From a virus: DNA of 50,660 bases. Positions 1-7,988 of the stretch are shown here, piece by piece (within the stretch, counting starts at the first letter, position 1; every line of letters starts with the position of its first letter). Both the position numbers and the translations under genes were made by a program. The DNA is taken from positions 1 to 50,660 of the IMG/VR virus record IMGVR_UViG_3300017917_003580; one strand, written 5' to 3'. Below the pieces are notes generated by a model, which was not told the DNA's origin, searched no databases, and saw nothing but the letters and a program-made list of their open reading frames with translations.

Positions 1-439
1 TATGAACTTTTAAAAAGGATGGGCGCGCGGTGCTCCAAGACATAATAATATCTAACCAGTTATATGTCCCTATTGATGAACTCGTCCCAAATTGAAAAGT
101 GGTTACAGCACCACTATTTTGATTTATTGTTACTAATACTGTTTTATAATTTTGTCCATATTCATCTTGTAATATTGGTGAGGTTAAAGACGAATATGTG
201 TATGATTTTGTTTGTATTGCTGTTGATGAAACCACTGTGTTTGGTGAACCATCACCCCAATTTATGGTTATATTAAAAGTTCCAAAAAATTGTATTGTTA
301 AATTATTTTTTCTATTTTCATAAACTGCGTAAACTCCATAAAATTTGGTATCTAACGCAGATATTGAAGGAATTTCAACCCATCCTCCGGGACGGTTCCA
401 TGTGTTTGGGTTCGGTGCTGTTATATATATATCACTCAT
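1..439 (-). CDS. Appendage protein with PKD-like segment, C-terminus cut by window edge
   Basis: An open frame of 146 codons runs from an ATG at 437-439 leftwards off the window without a stop. The ATG overlaps the stop of the preceding gene as ATGA, so it continues the same transcription unit. The visible protein is rich in Ser, Thr, Asn and aromatic residues and has no cysteine. Residues 57-65 read NITINWGDG, followed by a Thr/Ser-rich strand pattern. WGDG is the hallmark of PKD and related beta-sandwich domains found in bacterial surface proteins and phage fibres. Seen: the open frame, the overlap and the motif. Inferred: a receptor-binding or decorative tail-fibre protein, because two fibre-like genes precede it. 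The total length and C-terminal domain are unknown. Confidence 0.75.
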   Translation of the reverse strand, partial: MSDIYITAPNPNTWNRPGGWVEIPSISALDTKFYGVYAVYENRKNNLTIQFFGTFNITINWGDGSPNTVVSSTAIQTKSYTYSSLTSPILQDEYGQNYKTVLVTINQNSGAVTTFQFGTSSSIGTYNWLDIIMSWSTARPSFLKVH

Positions 440-921
440 ATTCTTACACTATTTAATATAACTAAACTTGATGTTAATGGTATAACGGTTAATGAATCAA
501 ATTTGTTTATCGTTGCACCTAATATATAATTTGATGATGAAACTGAACCTGATGGCACATATGATAATGTGATTGATCCCGATGGGTCTGATTCAACTGA
601 ATTTACTTTAAAAACATATGGGGCTTTATATGTATATGATGTAATAGTTTCAAAGTTTATACTAATTATAAATGGTGAATATATTGTACTATCTGTATAA
701 ATTGAACCGGTTACAATTAACGATCCCGTTATTTCTGCCGATCCGGTAAATGGGAATGCAGATACAGCGCCGGCTAGGTATGATGCTGTTGCAGCAAATG
801 ATGCTGATGTTGCTGTGCCTTGTAATGAACCGGTTATACCTGCTGTTACTTCAAGTGAGCCGGTAATGTTTGATGATCCTTCTGAGAAGAATCCGTTTTT
901 TATGCGAAATTCGTTTGCCAT
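436..921 (-). CDS. Small tail-fibre-like structural protein
   Basis: This 161-residue protein begins MANEFRIKNGFFSEGSSNI and carries repeated ITGSL / TGSLQGTATSASFAATASY units in its first 75 residues. The same Gly-Ser-Leu and TASY units occur in the large fibre just upstream. Such units resemble short beta-structured shaft repeats of phage appendages, and the C-terminal half is beta-rich without a recognised domain. The start is supported by a purine stretch (GGGAAAAG) a few bases before the ATG. A candidate late promoter lies at 950-957. The gene ends in an ATGA overlap with the next one. Inferred role: part of the distal fibre or a fibre-attachment protein. No enzymatic motif is seen. Confidence 0.7.
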   Translation of the reverse strand: MANEFRIKNGFFSEGSSNITGSLEVTAGITGSLQGTATSASFAATASYLAGAVSAFPFTGSAEITGSLIVTGSIYTDSTIYSPFIISINFETITSYTYKAPYVFKVNSVESDPSGSITLSYVPSGSVSSSNYILGATINKFDSLTVIPLTSSLVILNSVRI

Positions 922-949
922 TGCTTTTCCCTATCCAAGCTGGTTTATA

Positions 950-957
950 ATAAATAT
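950..957 (-). promoter_or_regulatory. ATATTTAT-type candidate late promoter before the small fibre gene
   Basis: The minus strand reads ATATTTATTATAAACC. The element overlaps the stop codon of the large fibre gene and lies 28 bases before the ATG at 921. It matches the consensus ATATTTAT-N(1-4)-TAAA seen at many other gene starts in this window. Confidence 0.5.
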
Positions 958-3917
958 CAGATTGATCTAATTATTGCTTTGATACTCCAATCATCCGTAG
1001 TAGCGCTAGCATCAAATGTAATGTTGCTAGTGTCATTTGTTACTGTGAGTGTTACGCCACTTGTATCTCCTAGATCCGTAGTTGTAGTGTCTGTAAAGTT
1101 AACTAGCGTATCATCCCATACTGCCATGATTTGTCCGGTACGTGCATTTGAGCCACTTCTTATTACGTATTCAAACCAAGCTCCTCCATTTGGTTGTACT
1201 GGTATTGAGTATGCAGTAGCGGGCGTTGTGCCAAATGATGAGCTTAATGATGTTAAAGTTGCACTAACTACATTATGTATTCCGATGCTTCCTGTTACTT
1301 GTACGGTATTCCCATATGCAACTAGCAAATTGCTTGGTGTTCCGCTATCACCATTACCTATAACAAATGAAGATGATACTTGAACCGGTGCATTGTATTG
1401 ACCTACAACGGTTTGGTAATATCCATGAGCCGTTGTGCCCAAGCCTTCAGCGTGAGAGTAGTTCCCTAATGTTGTAGTACTTTGGCCTTCGGCGTGTGAA
1501 ACACTACCAATTGTATAGTCTCCATATGTTAAAAATGGATTTCCAACAAGTCCTACGTACAGACCAACTTGCGGATCATAGGTAGAATCAACCAATGTTA
1601 TTTCAGTTTCACCACTTCCGCTATAAATGATACTGGCAACTTCGTGAATTAGTACGGTTGATTGAACACCATCCTCGACGAGTAGTTGCGATCCAGGTGG
1701 CGCTATACTAGTTAAATCCCCGTAATAGCTAGGAAATACAATTTTTCCTGCAGCAACGTTTGCATACCAAGCTTGGTGGCCGGCATATGTACTTTGTCCT
1801 TCGGCGTGTGAATAAGCAGCAATTGTAATTGCGTTGCTGCCTTCGGCGTGTGAATATGCTCCATATGTAGTTGCACTACTTCCTTCAGCGTGCGAATACG
1901 CACCATATGTTATGCTACTTCCTTCGGCGTGCGAATACTCACCCCATGTTCTGGAACCTTGTCCTTCGGCGTGCGAACCATCGCCTACTGCAATGTTAAT
2001 ATTACCCTCTACGTGTGCTCCGAAACCGCCGGCGATATTTAAAATATCACCACTTTGATCTAAAATTCCTGCCGGGTTAATAGTTGTACTAGTGTCATTT
2101 AATAGTTGAAATATTGTATTTGTTCCATTAAAAAAGCTACCAGTAACTATACTATAGTATATTGAATTACCTACAGTAGATATATCTGCATAATAAAATC
2201 GTGTACCATCAACATATGTACCGGTTAAGTCTCCGTAACTAGCACTTAGTTCAACTACACCCAATGTGATACTACAACTATATGCAGCGGATCCGGCAGT
2301 GTTAGTATTACCTTCTGCATGGGAAAATTGACCAACTGCAACTGTAGCTGATCCTTCGGCGTGTGAATAATCTCCTATAGCTTTTGAAGTATCACCTTCC
2401 GCATGCGACCAAAGGCCAGTTGCAGTAACCACTTTACCGTTAGTTAATGAATTATATGTTTTGTCAAATACGAATTCACTAGATGCATCAAAATTCCCGG
2501 AATTTCCTTTAAATTGTATCCAACCGGTTGATCCTGCAGGTAATGTTGAGTTTAGAGCATGAGATGCAGTTACTGCAAATGATGCAGTACCTTGCAAAGA
2601 TGATGTTATGCTTGTTGCAATTAAACTACCTGTTAAATTTACCGTTGCAGATGGTGTATTATCAATTACAACATTAAATGTTTGATGTGTGCGAACTATT
2701 GCAGCAGAACCAGTGCTAGAAACAAATGTTATTAATCCACTACGACCTAATCCAGATAATGGTATTATAGTATTTGATTCGAGTGCATGAGATGATGTAG
2801 TAGCAGTTAATGCTGTAAGTGCATGAGATGCCGTAGTGGCTGTTGATGCTGTAATTGCAAAACTTGCTGTTCCAAATAATGATCCAGTGATGCTTCCTTG
2901 TACGCGTAATGAACCTGTTATTTCAACATCACTTTGACGTGATATAGGATTCGAACCAGTCCATTTTGATGAAACGATTCCTGTTAATTGTGAGCCATCT
3001 CCTCGAAATGATCCCGTAAATGAACCAGTAATTGCAGATGCATTTAATGATCCTGTTAAACTATATGAGCCAGATAGCTGATTTGAATTAATCCATATGC
3101 CTGTCGCATTGCTTCCGCTTCTAACTAAAAGTTGTCCTGCGGCTAATGATGCCGTTGATATGCGTACGTTATGTAATTCATCAATTTCATATCCATTATC
3201 AACTTTAACAAAAATCTTACCTTGGTTGTTATGTGCATATACTACATAACCCATTATTACGGTATGATTTGGTGCTTCTGGTTTTATTTTCGTTAATATG
3301 CCAGGCGTAAACGGAGATAAATATAATACATCACCATCTGTCCAAGTTTCTCCTTGCAATGTTCCTGTCGTATTTATTGCCCTAACTAATCCGCTAGTAG
3401 TAATAAAACCTTCTTCATTGTTTGTAATGTTTTCTGTTACTATACCTAACGTGTCAACTGAATTAGCATCATTATTTGCTTGTGCTAAAACAATGGCTAA
3501 TCTTTGACCTTGTGCACCACCTTCGTCAACTCTACGTATACGCACAACGCGATATTGACTTTCTAGTAAATCTGCACCAGTTTTGTTTACAACACGAGCT
3601 ACTTGCTCTTGTCCAATTTGTAGTGTAACATTACCACCCTTTAAACCTAGATCCAATGTTCCATCCGTATCATTCCACACTAAACGGCTAGCAGCATTTG
3701 AACCGGAAAAATATATTGAATGAGTGTTGTCAGGAATGTATATAGATCCGGTTATAATTACATTCTGTTGCAGTGGCGTAACATATGATGCCGTATGTGA
3801 AAATGATGCGGTTATTGATTGTGAAGAAGATATAGCATATGATGCCGTTACTGCGGCGCTAGCTGTAATTGGATATAATGAACCTGATTGTAATTGTCCG
3901 GGTTTAAACTGTCTCAT
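957..3917 (-). CDS. Large tail fibre/adhesin with YadA-head-like SHAEG repeats
   Basis: I place the start at the ATG at 3917 (MRQFKPGQ, 986 residues). It overlaps the previous stop as TAATG and has AAAGGGAG at proper spacing, whereas the ATG nine bases earlier sits directly against that ribosome site. The N-terminal third has TASYA / ITGSLxGT shaft repeats. Next comes a domain of about 150 residues ending in IFVKVDNGYEIDELHNV, a module I recognise from many phage fibres. The second half carries ten SHAEG motifs and one HVEG, about 14-16 residues apart where consecutive. This is the pattern of the YadA/Hia trimeric adhesin head beta-roll. A beta-rich C-terminal domain follows. Inferred role: trimeric receptor-binding fibre on the virion. 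It lies after the neck and tail completion genes. Confidence 0.8.
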   Translation of the reverse strand: MRQFKPGQLQSGSLYPITASAAVTASYAISSSQSITASFSHTASYVTPLQQNVIITGSIYIPDNTHSIYFSGSNAASRLVWNDTDGTLDLGLKGGNVTLQIGQEQVARVVNKTGADLLESQYRVVRIRRVDEGGAQGQRLAIVLAQANNDANSVDTLGIVTENITNNEEGFITTSGLVRAINTTGTLQGETWTDGDVLYLSPFTPGILTKIKPEAPNHTVIMGYVVYAHNNQGKIFVKVDNGYEIDELHNVRISTASLAAGQLLVRSGSNATGIWINSNQLSGSYSLTGSLNASAITGSFTGSFRGDGSQLTGIVSSKWTGSNPISRQSDVEITGSLRVQGSITGSLFGTASFAITASTATTASHALTALTATTSSHALESNTIIPLSGLGRSGLITFVSSTGSAAIVRTHQTFNVVIDNTPSATVNLTGSLIATSITSSLQGTASFAVTASHALNSTLPAGSTGWIQFKGNSGNFDASSEFVFDKTYNSLTNGKVVTATGLWSHAEGDTSKAIGDYSHAEGSATVAVGQFSHAEGNTNTAGSAAYSCSITLGVVELSASYGDLTGTYVDGTRFYYADISTVGNSIYYSIVTGSFFNGTNTIFQLLNDTSTTINPAGILDQSGDILNIAGGFGAHVEGNINIAVGDGSHAEGQGSRTWGEYSHAEGSSITYGAYSHAEGSSATTYGAYSHAEGSNAITIAAYSHAEGQSTYAGHQAWYANVAAGKIVFPSYYGDLTSIAPPGSQLLVEDGVQSTVLIHEVASIIYSGSGETEITLVDSTYDPQVGLYVGLVGNPFLTYGDYTIGSVSHAEGQSTTTLGNYSHAEGLGTTAHGYYQTVVGQYNAPVQVSSSFVIGNGDSGTPSNLLVAYGNTVQVTGSIGIHNVVSATLTSLSSSFGTTPATAYSIPVQPNGGAWFEYVIRSGSNARTGQIMAVWDDTLVNFTDTTTTDLGDTSGVTLTVTNDTSNITFDASATTDDWSIKAIIRSI
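1444..2412 (-). repeat. SHAEG-encoding degenerate tandem repeat region
   Basis: On the plus strand the sequence CCTTCGGCGTGTGAAT and close variants recurs ten times in irregularly spaced clusters. Each copy encodes SHAEG on the minus strand. Conservation is at codon level, with third-position changes, so this is a protein repeat rather than a DNA array. Two longer inserts at about 1530-1790 and 2010-2310 break the array. Confidence 0.8.
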
Positions 3918-5143
3918 TATTGCCATCTCCCTTTGATAATTACAACATCGGAAGAATCTATTGTATATCCTAATAATGTAGTATTGAAAACTATGGTTTG
4001 CGTTGCAACGTCACTAGGTGTCCATGTATATGTAGCTTTATCTACGTATTGTCCATTAATGAATACGTCAAATTCATTTACTGTAGCTACCGTTAAATTG
4101 TTTGGATTAATTGCTGCTAGTGCATTAACTGTTACTGTTGTATTATTAACACGAGTTCCTTGTTTTTCTGTCAGATTAATTAAATATGACATTATACTAG
4201 CATTGATAGTTGTTGATGTTCCACCACCGGAAACTACAATACTACCGCCCGCAAACACATTACTGCTTTGTTGTAGTACTTGTTGAGGTACGGTTGTTGT
4301 ATTAAATATATTCAAATCGCCAATATCTACTATGTTATCAAATGATACTTTTTTAATCGAATACATTTTTTTAACTGTATCTAATCGTGTTTGTTGTGCG
4401 GCTAGTAATGTACCCATCACTGTTAATGGAATAGTTGCTCTAACTAAACGATCTTCACCTGTTGTATTAACCGTTTCAGTACTAATACTACCCATTGATG
4501 TAACATATTTATTGCCTTCATTACCCCAAGCAAATCTGCTATACGGAAATATTTGATCTATTAAATCATTTAATTGGGTAGTAAAATCACACCACAACAT
4601 CATGTCATATTCTATAGTTACATAACGAGGTATATCAATTATGTATATTTTCTGCGAATTTGCAGGCTGTTGTAATGGTATTGGAAATAATTCATCTTCA
4701 TAGCGATTACGTTCGTTATAACGTTGTCTATGAATAATTTGATTATCAGAATTAGGCCAATTGACATCTAATTTTCTATGAGAATCTCTTTCTTGTACAG
4801 AATTTCTTTTTAAGATAATTAATGGAGATTGCAACATTCCCTTTTCATCTCTTAAATATCCTAAACGTTGTACATTATCCCATTTTTCTCCTGCTGCAAA
4901 AATTACCGGTACATTAATTAATTCTTGATTTGCTGTTATTTGAGGTTGTATTTCATTATCAATATACCATTTAATTGCATAATCAATATCATACAATGTA
5001 CGTTGGTTCGAACGTATTACATCATCATCCCGACGAGTTTGCATGCTTCGATCTAATATACGATCATGATATAAACTTTCCACACGTTGCGGATTAGGTT
5101 TATTGGTTTTACGATCGATATTTTGTCTGTTTAATCTAGGCAT
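3917..5143 (-). CDS. gp15: Tail completion / sheath terminator protein, gp15-like
   Basis: The 408-residue protein resembles T4 gp15, which caps the tail tube and sheath and joins the tail to the neck. The shared pattern is a segment INVPVIFAAGEKW, then IPRYVTIEYDMMLWCDF and IDQIFPYSRFAWG, then a beta segment with RATIPLTVMG. These parallel the gp15 stretches VPITYASKEHF, a YELSIFTRYEDD-type strand, QILPYF, and the final WSLTFEV strand. T4 gp15 is about 270 residues, so the C-terminal 130 residues are an extension; it is Thr/Val-rich and ends in GRWQ. The stop/start junctions on both sides are TAATG. Gene order gp13, gp14, gp15 supports the call. Family assignment is by pattern only. Confidence 0.7.
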   Translation of the reverse strand: MPRLNRQNIDRKTNKPNPQRVESLYHDRILDRSMQTRRDDDVIRSNQRTLYDIDYAIKWYIDNEIQPQITANQELINVPVIFAAGEKWDNVQRLGYLRDEKGMLQSPLIILKRNSVQERDSHRKLDVNWPNSDNQIIHRQRYNERNRYEDELFPIPLQQPANSQKIYIIDIPRYVTIEYDMMLWCDFTTQLNDLIDQIFPYSRFAWGNEGNKYVTSMGSISTETVNTTGEDRLVRATIPLTVMGTLLAAQQTRLDTVKKMYSIKKVSFDNIVDIGDLNIFNTTTVPQQVLQQSSNVFAGGSIVVSGGGTSTTINASIMSYLINLTEKQGTRVNNTTVTVNALAAINPNNLTVATVNEFDVFINGQYVDKATYTWTPSDVATQTIVFNTTLLGYTIDSSDVVIIKGRWQ

Positions 5144-5664
5144 TACATTCCTTTATATGTTGGTGAAATATTATTTCCACCTCTTCTAATATCTTTGATA
5201 CCTTGTGGCGTTTGACGTGTTGCGTGTGCATCACATACAATAGAAACACTATAACCGTGACTTGAACCATTCGGCCATGTTTCTGGATTTTTACCAGCAA
5301 AGTATTGGTTTGCATCTACGTTATCAATTTCAAAATATTCATTATCCCAAAAGATAATATCGCCTGGTTGTGGATATAATCCAACGCGTTCTAATAAATC
5401 TCTAGATATTGCAAATTTACTTGTACGGGTATATGTATGTCCGTAGTCATCCATTGCACTAGATTTATCATCTTTAGTTATAATACACGGAATTAATACA
5501 GAATCATAATATGTTTTACGCTCCGATTCTCCATATAGATTTGCTGCACTTTGTTCAATTTGCAATTTAAAAAATTCTATTTCAGTATCGATGATTGCAT
5601 TAATTAATTCAGCATTAATAGAAGCTAAAAAACGAGCATCACGCATTCCACCAAACAGTGCCAT
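5143..5664 (-). CDS. gp14: Neck / head completion protein, gp14-like
   Basis: The protein has 173 residues. The segment PQPGDIIFWDNEYFEIDNVD followed by an F-x-x-G-type loop resembles the core of T4 gp14-type neck proteins, where the chain reads as a PGD(I/L)I(F/Y) strand, a (Y/F)FEI strand and a short loop. The N-terminus is helical with several Asn/Glu/Ile heptads. A near-perfect Shine-Dalgarno AGGAGGT lies seven bases before the ATG, the strongest ribosome site I found in the window. The gene sits between gp13-like and gp15-like genes, which fits the T4 order 13-14-15. Inferred role: a neck ring that seals the packaged head and receives the tail. Confidence 0.65.
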   Translation of the reverse strand: MALFGGMRDARFLASINAELINAIIDTEIEFFKLQIEQSAANLYGESERKTYYDSVLIPCIITKDDKSSAMDDYGHTYTRTSKFAISRDLLERVGLYPQPGDIIFWDNEYFEIDNVDANQYFAGKNPETWPNGSSHGYSVSIVCDAHATRQTPQGIKDIRRGGNNISPTYKGM

Positions 5665-5674
5665 AATTTACCTC

Positions 5675-6907
5675 CTATCCAACATAAATACGTAAAGGAG
5701 CTTTTGCTAACAATTCCATCATTTGTGTTGCTTCTGCATTTTGACGTGTTAACATTTGCTCTTTTGTTAGTTTTTCTAAAAATTCTCGCAATTGCGTTAT
5801 TAATTCACCTTTTTCTGTTTGACCTTGTGATACTAAATCAGAGCCGTTAAGTGTTACTTCACCATTAGGTATAGGTACTGAAGAATATTTATTACGTACA
5901 TATCCTAACATTTCTTTTACAAGTGCGGTACCATATCTTAATATCCAACTACGCCCCATATCATTAATACTCCCGTAGGTTTGATATGTATATGGTATAT
6001 TTGATGCGTCACTTACAACGCCGTTTAAAAGTGCGGTATTACCAAATAAAAATGCTCCAGCAGCTTTTTCTTCTTCAAACATGAATTCAAACCATACTTG
6101 ACCATAATATGGTACTCCTACTTGACCTGGAGTTCCTGGTACTGGATATAAACGTATATCATCTCCATGGATATCAAATGAAAAATGTGATTTACGTATT
6201 TGATCATTAAATTCAATTGCTTGAATACGAAGTAAATCTGCATGTATAGGCATCATCATGAAATTGACTGACGGAGAGAAACCTCCAAAATCAAATGCAT
6301 CTAATAAACCTTGAGAACCTAAACCAGTACCAACAAATGGATCAAAATATCTAACTATTGCTGGAGGCGGAACATGAATTACTCGGCGAATTTCAATTGA
6401 ACTCGAATTTGATAACGCTTTTCCTACAGCAGCAAATGATGAAGAAACTGCTTCTCTGATACTATATGTTTGTTTTCCATTAATAATATCAATTGAAGCC
6501 GAATACCATTTCGTATATCCTCCCGATTCAGCTTCTTGTCCATATGCTTTACTTAATTTTACAATGTAATTAAGTGATGTTCCTACTTGTTTTCCGGTGA
6601 AACTTCCGTTACCTAAAAATGCGGATCCGGTTTGAATACCCAATGTGCTAATCAAATTATTAACAATGTTTGTTTGATTTACTTGATTTGAATATTCTAT
6701 TACTGCTGCTTCAAATGCTGTATAAAAATTTACATCTTCTAATTCCACATCCATTATTGGATAACCAACCGTACGTGCTGCATAGATTGCAAATTTATCT
6801 GCATGATCTTGAAATACCGGATCAGTATCAAAATATCCAAATGGAGTTGAGCCAGTTGTAAATGATGAACTGCCGGGCCATATTGGTCTATTTTCTGAAT
6901 AATCCAT
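5675..6907 (-). CDS. gp13: Neck protein, gp13-like, with long extension
   Basis: The 410-residue protein has an N-terminal domain at about residues 38-80 with ARTVGYPIMDVELEDVNFY and an EYSNQ helix. This matches the T4 gp13 opening pattern RRLGAPIINVELTPDQIYD...ALELYGEYH. T4 gp13 has about 310 residues, so this version is longer, with an added Ser/Gly-rich N-terminus and a long central region. The protein should form the upper neck ring bound to the portal. RBS AAGGAAAT precedes the ATG. A candidate late promoter at 6924-6931 lies 16 bases upstream, so this gene may start a neck and fibre transcript. Confidence 0.75.
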   Translation of the reverse strand: MDYSENRPIWPGSSSFTTGSTPFGYFDTDPVFQDHADKFAIYAARTVGYPIMDVELEDVNFYTAFEAAVIEYSNQVNQTNIVNNLISTLGIQTGSAFLGNGSFTGKQVGTSLNYIVKLSKAYGQEAESGGYTKWYSASIDIINGKQTYSIREAVSSSFAAVGKALSNSSSIEIRRVIHVPPPAIVRYFDPFVGTGLGSQGLLDAFDFGGFSPSVNFMMMPIHADLLRIQAIEFNDQIRKSHFSFDIHGDDIRLYPVPGTPGQVGVPYYGQVWFEFMFEEEKAAGAFLFGNTALLNGVVSDASNIPYTYQTYGSINDMGRSWILRYGTALVKEMLGYVRNKYSSVPIPNGEVTLNGSDLVSQGQTEKGELITQLREFLEKLTKEQMLTRQNAEATQMMELLAKAPLRIYVG

Positions 6908-6923
6908 GGTATTTCCTTTTTAT

Positions 6924-6931
6924 ATAAATAT
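6924..6931 (-). promoter_or_regulatory. ATATTTAT-type candidate late promoter before gp13
   Basis: The minus strand reads GATATTTATATAAAAAGGAAA just before the gp13 ATG and overlaps the stop of phoH. It includes the palindrome TTTATATAAA. Confidence 0.5.
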
Positions 6932-7596
6932 CAATACGATTCATTTAAGAGTCGCAAAATCTCTGTTAACGCTTCATGTCTATGATTATCTTTTAAAATA
7001 ATTTCGTTTACAAATCGCGATTCTTTGATTTTAGGAACTTCGTGAATTGCAGAATCATTTTTAAATTTTAAATCTACTTGATGTTTATCACCTGTTAATA
7101 TCATTATACTATCTTTTCCTAGACGAGACAATACCATTTGTAATTGTTGTTTAGTTAAGTTTTGAAATTCATCTACAATACAAATTGAATTATCAAAAGT
7201 ACGTCCTCTAAAATGAGATAATGAAACTAATTCAATGTTTTCTTCTTTCTCCATTTTATCTAATATTTCTGGTTTATTATAAACTTTACGCATATTAGAT
7301 CTAATCGGAACTAACCATGGATCCATTTTTTCTGCTAATGAACCAGGAAGAAACCCATTATCTTCATTTGATACCGTTGGACGAGTTATAATAATTTTAT
7401 TTACTCGACGCTTAAAAAACATATCCAATGCAATTTGAACTGCTAACAATGTTTTGCCCGAACCTGCTTGTCCTAATAAAAAATTAAATGGCGTTTCAAT
7501 TATTTTTGCTTTTGCTGTTTTTTGTTCTTCTGATAATGTAATTGAATACTTGATATCATTCTTCGGTGGAGTTTTCTCCTTGTTTGGGGTAGCCAT
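6931..7596 (-). CDS. phoH: PhoH-like ATPase
   Basis: The 221-residue protein is a compact PhoH family P-loop ATPase. Walker A is GQAGSGKT at 42-49, Walker B is ICIVDEFQN at 138-146, and the family segment IITRPTVSNEDNGFLPG lies at 69-85. A sensor-like LTGDKHQVD at 167-175 follows. PhoH-like proteins are common in marine and freshwater myoviruses. Biochemical work on cellular homologues points to RNA helicase or ribonuclease-associated activity, but the phage role is unsettled. It lies between capsid and neck genes, so it is probably transcribed late with them. The length is normal for phage PhoH and no key residue is missing. Confidence 0.92.
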   Translation of the reverse strand: MATPNKEKTPPKNDIKYSITLSEEQKTAKAKIIETPFNFLLGQAGSGKTLLAVQIALDMFFKRRVNKIIITRPTVSNEDNGFLPGSLAEKMDPWLVPIRSNMRKVYNKPEILDKMEKEENIELVSLSHFRGRTFDNSICIVDEFQNLTKQQLQMVLSRLGKDSIMILTGDKHQVDLKFKNDSAIHEVPKIKESRFVNEIILKDNHRHEALTEILRLLNESY

Positions 7597-7609
7597 AACT
7601 GTCCTTGAT

Positions 7610-7885
7610 TTAATGTAATTTTGTAAGTGTTGTTTCTTGCAGAGTCATGTCTTTAAGAGTTTCAATTTTACCTAAACACATTTTTCTAACTGCATGAAAT
7701 GATTCTCTAGGAGCATAAGGTGTCATAATTTTCAGTGTTATACGTTCTTTGTCAGGACCTAGGTCTTGTTCGATATGCACCATTAATACTAAACGAACTG
7801 CACGTATTCTATCCAATACATCAATTAATCGACCATCATACCGAATAATCGCTTCCATGGAATATTTGTTTCTTTCTACTGCCAT
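7610..7885 (-). CDS. Conserved-looking small protein of unknown function
   Basis: The protein has 91 residues with a mixed helix/strand pattern: a leader with MEAIIRYDGRLIDVLDRIRA, a central strand RLVLMVHIEQDLG, and a basic C-terminal half. I do not recognise a family. It is the first gene after the gp23 terminator and has its own ATATTTAT element at 7896-7903, directly ahead of PhoH. RBS AAAAGAT is weak. The repeated Asp/Arg pairs and the strand ITLKIMTPYAP suggest a small folded cytoplasmic protein; nothing indicates a membrane or secreted product. Confidence 0.65.
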   Translation of the reverse strand: MAVERNKYSMEAIIRYDGRLIDVLDRIRAVRLVLMVHIEQDLGPDKERITLKIMTPYAPRESFHAVRKMCLGKIETLKDMTLQETTLTKLH

Positions 7886-7895
7886 ATCTTTTAAA

Positions 7896-7903
7896 ATAAA
7901 TAT
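7896..7903 (-). promoter_or_regulatory. ATATTTAT-type candidate late promoter after the gp23 terminator
   Basis: The minus strand reads ATATTTATTTTAAAAGATATG; the ATG of the 91-residue protein follows 10 bases after the element. It lies just past the strong gp23 terminator, where a new start would be needed. Confidence 0.55.
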
Positions 7904-7912
7904 TTGTACAGT

Positions 7913-7941
7913 AAAAAAGGGATGACCGAAGCCACCCCTTT
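7913..7941 (-). terminator. Rho-independent terminator of gp23 with UUCG tetraloop
   Basis: The minus-strand RNA folds into an 11-bp stem (AAAGGGGTGGC against GTCATCCCTTT, two G-U pairs) closed by the exceptionally stable C(UUCG)G tetraloop. A run of six T follows. The stem arms are at 7931-7941 and 7916-7926. It lies about 48 bases past the gp23 stop. Confidence 0.9.
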
Positions 7942-7988
7942 CCTTTAATTAGTTAAGTCTTTAAATCAATTAAAAATTTAATTAACTA

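Noticed and set aside
979-1383. Plus-strand open frame of 134 codons opposite the large fibre
   Set aside because: It is antisense to a Ser/Thr/Val-rich coding region and has no ribosome site or domain.
1444-2412. Regular repeats resembling a CRISPR array
   Set aside because: Copies vary at third codon positions, spacers are of unequal length and the whole lies within a coding frame; it is the protein-level SHAEG repeat.
6924-6931. Plus-strand TATAAATA as classical T4 late promoters
   Set aside because: Exact TATAAATA does read on the plus strand at many junctions, but it would fire antisense into minus-strand genes, and the plus-strand gene has the opposite orientation. The motif therefore belongs to the coding strand as ATATTTAT.
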